The notes under the pieces were generated by a model. That model did no database searches, was not told where the DNA came from, and was given only the letters and a program-made list of their open reading frames with translations. From DATMER01 sp963741305 (GTDB lineage: Bacteria > Acidobacteriota > Thermoanaerobaculia > Multivoradales > UBA5704): 64,000 nt of DNA. Where the stretch lies: contig CAVUHL010000003.1 in assembly GCA_963741305.1 (NCBI GenBank), positions 1 through 64,000 of the forward strand, given 5' to 3'. Positions within the stretch are counted from its first letter, which is position 1. Every line of letters starts with the position of its first letter. The translations under genes and the position numbers were made by a program. Below, piece by piece: positions 61,216 to 64,000 of this stretch.

Positions 61216-62031
61216 ATGCGAACATTGGCGTCTGAAACCTGTGCGGTGATCCTGGCGGCTGGCCTGGGAAGCCGGTTGGGTCCGAATACCAAGGAGTGCC
61301 CGAAGTGCCTGGTGTCCGTGTCCGGCATCCCTATCCTCGAGCGGATGATCGATACACTCGGCGAGTCCGGAGTCACCAGGATCGTCATCGCGGTCGGATA
61401 CCTCGCTGACCATATCCGGCGCTTCGTCGAAGGGAAGTATCCGGGTCTGGACATCCAGCTCATCGAGAATCCCCAGTACGCTTCGACGGGCTCCGTGTAC
61501 TCCCTCGACCTCGCTCTCGGAGCGGTGGCTCCGGATCTCCACGTGCTGCTCGTCGAGGGGGACGTGGTGCTCGATCCGGAACTGATCGCGCGTACCTTCC
61601 AAGCCGCGGACCGCTCCGCGTACGCGGCCACGCTGCTGGCACCGTATGAGCCCTCCCTGTCGGGTACTTTCGCCCTCGTAGAGGATGGCGTCGTTTCGGC
61701 CTGGATGCACGAGTCGATCCGCGCGAAGGACTTCCCGCTGCAGAGCTCCTTCAAGACTGTCAACATCACCTTTATACATAAGCAAGCGCCGGTGGCGTCT
61801 CTGTGCGAGGCGGTCAAGCGGACCATCTCCGGCCTGGGCGGCAGGGCGCCCCTCGAGTACGCGATGCAGGATCTGGTCACGAAGGGCATGCGGATCGCGG
61901 CGGTCGAGACCGCCGGCCTGAGGTGGTTCGAGGTGGATACACCGGAGGATCTGGCAATCGCGGAGAGCCTGTTCGGGTCCGCGTCCGGGGATCCAGGCTC
62001 ATCGGCTTCCTCGCAGCCCGCGGCGCCGTAA
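61216..62031 (+). CDS. Phosphocholine/phosphonate cytidylyltransferase-like NTP transferase
   Basis: The 271-residue protein from ATG 61216 has the nucleotidyltransferase signature CAVILAAGLGSRLGPNTKE followed by CPKCLVSVSG, then ENPQYASTGSVYSLDLALG and a metal-binding Asp in VEGDVVLD. The Y-S-L segment and overall length match the LicC/PntC group, which activates phosphocholine or 2-aminoethylphosphonate with CTP for attachment to glycans or lipids. Together with the PEP-mutase homologue and the downstream membrane proteins, it suggests activation of a phosphonate for transfer to a surface polymer. The acceptor and substrate are not shown by the sequence. Confidence 0.87.
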   Translation: MRTLASETCAVILAAGLGSRLGPNTKECPKCLVSVSGIPILERMIDTLGESGVTRIVIAVGYLADHIRRFVEGKYPGLDIQLIENPQYASTGSVYSLDLALGAVAPDLHVLLVEGDVVLDPELIARTFQAADRSAYAATLLAPYEPSLSGTFALVEDGVVSAWMHESIRAKDFPLQSSFKTVNITFIHKQAPVASLCEAVKRTISGLGGRAPLEYAMQDLVTKGMRIAAVETAGLRWFEVDTPEDLAIAESLFGSASGDPGSSASSQPAAP

Positions 62032-62036
62032 CCGTC

Positions 62037-62726
62037 ATGCTTGACGCTCTCTATCTCGTCCTGATCGAGCCGATCCGGTTCGTGCTGCTGTTCGTGCTCG
62101 AGCAGGCCTACGCGGTGACCGGCAGCTACGGGCTCGCGATCATTGCCTTGAGCCTCGCGTTCAACCTGGCGCTCCTTCCGGCGTATCACCTGGCGGAGAA
62201 GGTGCAGAGCCGGGAGAGGGCGATCCAGCGCCGGATGGCACCCAAGATGGAAGAGTTCAAGTTCGCCTTCAAGGGGGAGGAGCGCTACTGGATGATGCGC
62301 GCCCTCTACCGGCAGCACGGGTACCACCCTGTCTATGCGTTGCGCGGGCTGCTCCCTCTGGCCATCCAGATCCCCTTCTTCATCGCGACGTTCGGCCTGT
62401 TGTCGCACTACAAGCCGATCCTCGGTGAGGGGTTCCTGATGATCGAGGACCTCGGCCAGCCGGACCATCTCCTGTTCGGCGTCAACGTGCTGCCCATCGT
62501 GATGACCTTGCTCAACGTGCTGGCCGTGCACCTCTATTCTTGGCAACTCCCCCACCGGGAGAAGGTCCAGAGTTACGTCATCGCGCTGGTCTTTCTGGTC
62601 CTACTGTACAAGTCACCGGCGGGGCTGGTCCTCTACTGGACCGTCAACAACCTGATTTCCGTGTTCAAGAGCTTTGTCTATTCTTCCAGCCGAACCAAGG
62701 TCATTGCGGAGCCCGAGCCATGCTGA
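62037..62726 (+). CDS. Short YidC/Oxa1-like membrane protein
   Basis: The protein has 229 residues from ATG 62037. It shows the Oxa1/YidC core: a first helix (VLLFVLEQAYAVTG), the cytosolic coiled segment LAEKVQSRERAIQRRM, helices at FFIATFGLL, VNVLPIVMTLLNVLAVHLYSW and VIALVFLVLLY, and the ending AGLVLYWTVNNLISVF. It lacks the large periplasmic domain and the N-terminal helix of housekeeping YidC, so it is a specialised paralogue. Its stop overlaps the start of the sulfatase-like gene by 7 bases (ATGCTGA). Tight coupling suggests that it helps insert or works with that multi-span membrane enzyme. Confidence 0.88.
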   Translation: MLDALYLVLIEPIRFVLLFVLEQAYAVTGSYGLAIIALSLAFNLALLPAYHLAEKVQSRERAIQRRMAPKMEEFKFAFKGEERYWMMRALYRQHGYHPVYALRGLLPLAIQIPFFIATFGLLSHYKPILGEGFLMIEDLGQPDHLLFGVNVLPIVMTLLNVLAVHLYSWQLPHREKVQSYVIALVFLVLLYKSPAGLVLYWTVNNLISVFKSFVYSSSRTKVIAEPEPC

Positions 62727-64000
62727 AGCGTCGATTCCACGAGATCCACGAAGTCATCGGTGAGCGACGGGGGACCCTGTTCGCTCTACTGGCGGCTTGT
62801 GTCTATCTGGTTGTGTTTGCCGCGTTGCCCGCTTCACTGACCAAGTTCGAAGACAACATTGATGGCTTGCAAGGATATCCCTCATTCTTCATCGGCTTTG
62901 TGCTGGCTTGCGCGATCCCGTACTTGCTGGTGGCTTTCCTGGTGTACCGGGTCTCTCCCCCAGGTCTGCGCACGGTCCTGATCTACGCCGGCCTCGTTTT
63001 CCTGCTGATCGCCATCATCTTCGGCTTTATCTACCAGATCGACGCCGGAGTGCTGGACCTCTTCAAGTTTTCCCAGCCGGAGGTCCTGAAGCCGTCGGCT
63101 GCGACGCTCGCCATTGACGCCGCGATCCTCCTTGGGTGTCTGGCGTTCGCCGGCTATGTCCTGATCCGCCACACAGCCTGGGTCCCGAACGGCTTGGTGA
63201 TCCTTGCGCTGGCCAGCCTGGCGATGCTGGCCATCAGCCTCTACTCGGTCCATGAACGGCTCAACCGCAAGTCGGAGGAGCAGAATTCGCAGGGCAAGAA
63301 CGTGCTGTTCAAATACTCGAAGCAGGGCAAGAACGTTCTCCTGGTCTTCGTCGACGGCGCGATGAGCGGATACCTGCCGGACATCTTCCGCGAAAACCCG
63401 TCCCTGCCGGCCAAATTCGCCGGTTTCACGTGGTACTCCAACATCGTGTCGACGGGCAACCGGACGCTGAATGGCCTTCCCGCGGTGTTCGGTGGTTTCG
63501 ACTACACGGTGTCCGAGATCAACCGCCGGCCGGGCTCGTCCCTGAAGGAAAAGGTGAGCTCCGCTTACAGGCTCTACGTGGAGAACTTCCACAAGAAGGG
63601 ATACCAGGTGCTCTATTCGGATCCCTTTTGGTTTGGGCTCGAGCGCAAGGGGGATTGCGAATACTTCAACGAGTTCTATGAGAAGAACGGGCAGGGCCGG
63701 TGCATCCACTCGATCGGCAAACAGGTCGCGGACAGGAAGGCTTCCGTGCGGGCCGGCAGGAGCACGGAGCTGTTCCTCGGCCTCGCCAAGCAGTACGTTG
63801 CCCTGAGCCTGTTCAAGATCGCCCCGAGGTCGCTCAAGGACTGGATCTATTCGGAGGGCAGGTGGCTGGGGCTTTCCTACGCCTGGAAGCAGAGGGAAGA
63901 CAAGTATCTCGACAATTACTTCAGCCTCGACAGCCTTGGAGCGTTCTCCGACACGTCAGCCCCGCGCAGCACATTCACTTTCATCACCACGGAGCTCACG
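62720..64000 (+). CDS. Membrane sulfatase/phosphotransferase-like protein, truncated by window edge
   Basis: The frame is open from ATG 62720 to the end of the window (427 residues visible) with no stop. About five membrane helices lie in the first 180 residues (for example LFALLAACVYLVVFAALPA, FFIGFVLACAIPYLLVAFLV, GLVILALASLAMLAISLYSV). A periplasmic alkaline-phosphatase-superfamily domain follows. VLLVFVDGAMSGYLPD holds the first metal Asp, and the nucleophile is probably the Thr in STGNRTLNGLPAVFGG. This layout resembles LtaS, OpgB or phosphoethanolamine transferases, which move a phospho-group onto lipids or glycans. With the cytidylyltransferase upstream, it is a candidate for transferring a phosphonate or phosphate head group at the cell surface. 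Confidence 0.85.
   Translation, partial: MLKRRFHEIHEVIGERRGTLFALLAACVYLVVFAALPASLTKFEDNIDGLQGYPSFFIGFVLACAIPYLLVAFLVYRVSPPGLRTVLIYAGLVFLLIAIIFGFIYQIDAGVLDLFKFSQPEVLKPSAATLAIDAAILLGCLAFAGYVLIRHTAWVPNGLVILALASLAMLAISLYSVHERLNRKSEEQNSQGKNVLFKYSKQGKNVLLVFVDGAMSGYLPDIFRENPSLPAKFAGFTWYSNIVSTGNRTLNGLPAVFGGFDYTVSEINRRPGSSLKEKVSSAYRLYVENFHKKGYQVLYSDPFWFGLERKGDCEYFNEFYEKNGQGRCIHSIGKQVADRKASVRAGRSTELFLGLAKQYVALSLFKIAPRSLKDWIYSEGRWLGLSYAWKQREDKYLDNYFSLDSLGAFSDTSAPRSTFTFITTELT

Overview
The window is a high-GC segment of a Gram-negative-type bacterial chromosome. It is dominated by one large lipopeptide (NRPS) gene cluster. An 818-residue MacB/FtsX-type permease of the 'acidobacterial duplicated orphan permease' kind, together with the IS families and base composition, makes Acidobacteriota the best guess, with Myxococcota or Gemmatimonadota as alternatives. 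No rRNA, tRNA, CRISPR array or phage module was seen.

Layout. (1) Bases 1-4772 are an insertion-sequence border. An ISAzo13-type transposase gene is broken by a complete IS4-family element (475-1791, 9-bp target duplication) and by a separate frameshift, and an IS1380-family element (3024-4772) ends 4 bp from the first cluster gene. (2) 4777-6879 (minus) holds sbnB and sbnA homologues, which make L-2,3-diaminopropionate. (3) 7016-13386 holds the permease, a phosphoenolpyruvate-mutase homologue translationally coupled to a 2-hydroxyacid dehydrogenase, and a cyclic-peptide-type ABC exporter. (4) 13639-17103 holds a double heme-oxygenase-like diiron protein and a SAM methyltransferase. (5) 17301-24856 is a four-gene minus-strand operon: acyl-CoA dehydrogenase, two NodU-type carbamoyltransferases and a molybdopterin oxidoreductase. 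(6) 25144-59462 is the NRPS operon: an orphan protein, NRPS1, a PhpK-like cobalamin radical SAM protein with a condensation-like tail, then NRPS2, NRPS3 and NRPS4. (7) 59527-64000 holds a HIT protein with its own promoter, an aminotransferase, a PntC/LicC-like cytidylyltransferase, a short YidC-like protein and a membrane sulfatase/phosphotransferase-like protein cut by the window edge.

Assembly line as read from domains: FAAL-ACP / C-A1-T / C-A2-T / C (end of NRPS1) + [half C]-A3(MT inserted)-T (NRPS2) / C-A4 (NRPS3, A domain split) + A4 tail-T / C-A5-T / C-A6-T / C-A7-T / C-A8-T-TE (NRPS4). This predicts an N-acylated octapeptide. Specificity codes aligned by eye to GrsA: A1 DIWEITADD (Dab/Dap-like), A2, A6 and A7 DVWHVSMRT (serine-like but with an Arg pocket residue), A3 DLYDFSLIW (Cys-like, methylated), A4 DVENIGAIG (unassigned), A5 DLFNNALTY (Ala-like), A8 DVWHFSLVD (Ser). 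There are no epimerase domains.

How it may work together (inference): sbnAB supply a diamino acid for A1. The carbamoyltransferases, acyl-CoA dehydrogenase, diiron protein, methyltransferase and molybdoenzyme are tailoring candidates. The PEP-mutase homologue, 2-hydroxyacid dehydrogenase, aminotransferase, cytidylyltransferase and PhpK-like enzyme together suggest carbon-phosphorus chemistry near or within a lipopeptide pathway. A phosphorus-containing lipopeptide is the most exciting reading. The more cautious one is two adjacent systems, one making a peptide and one decorating the cell surface with a phosphonate.
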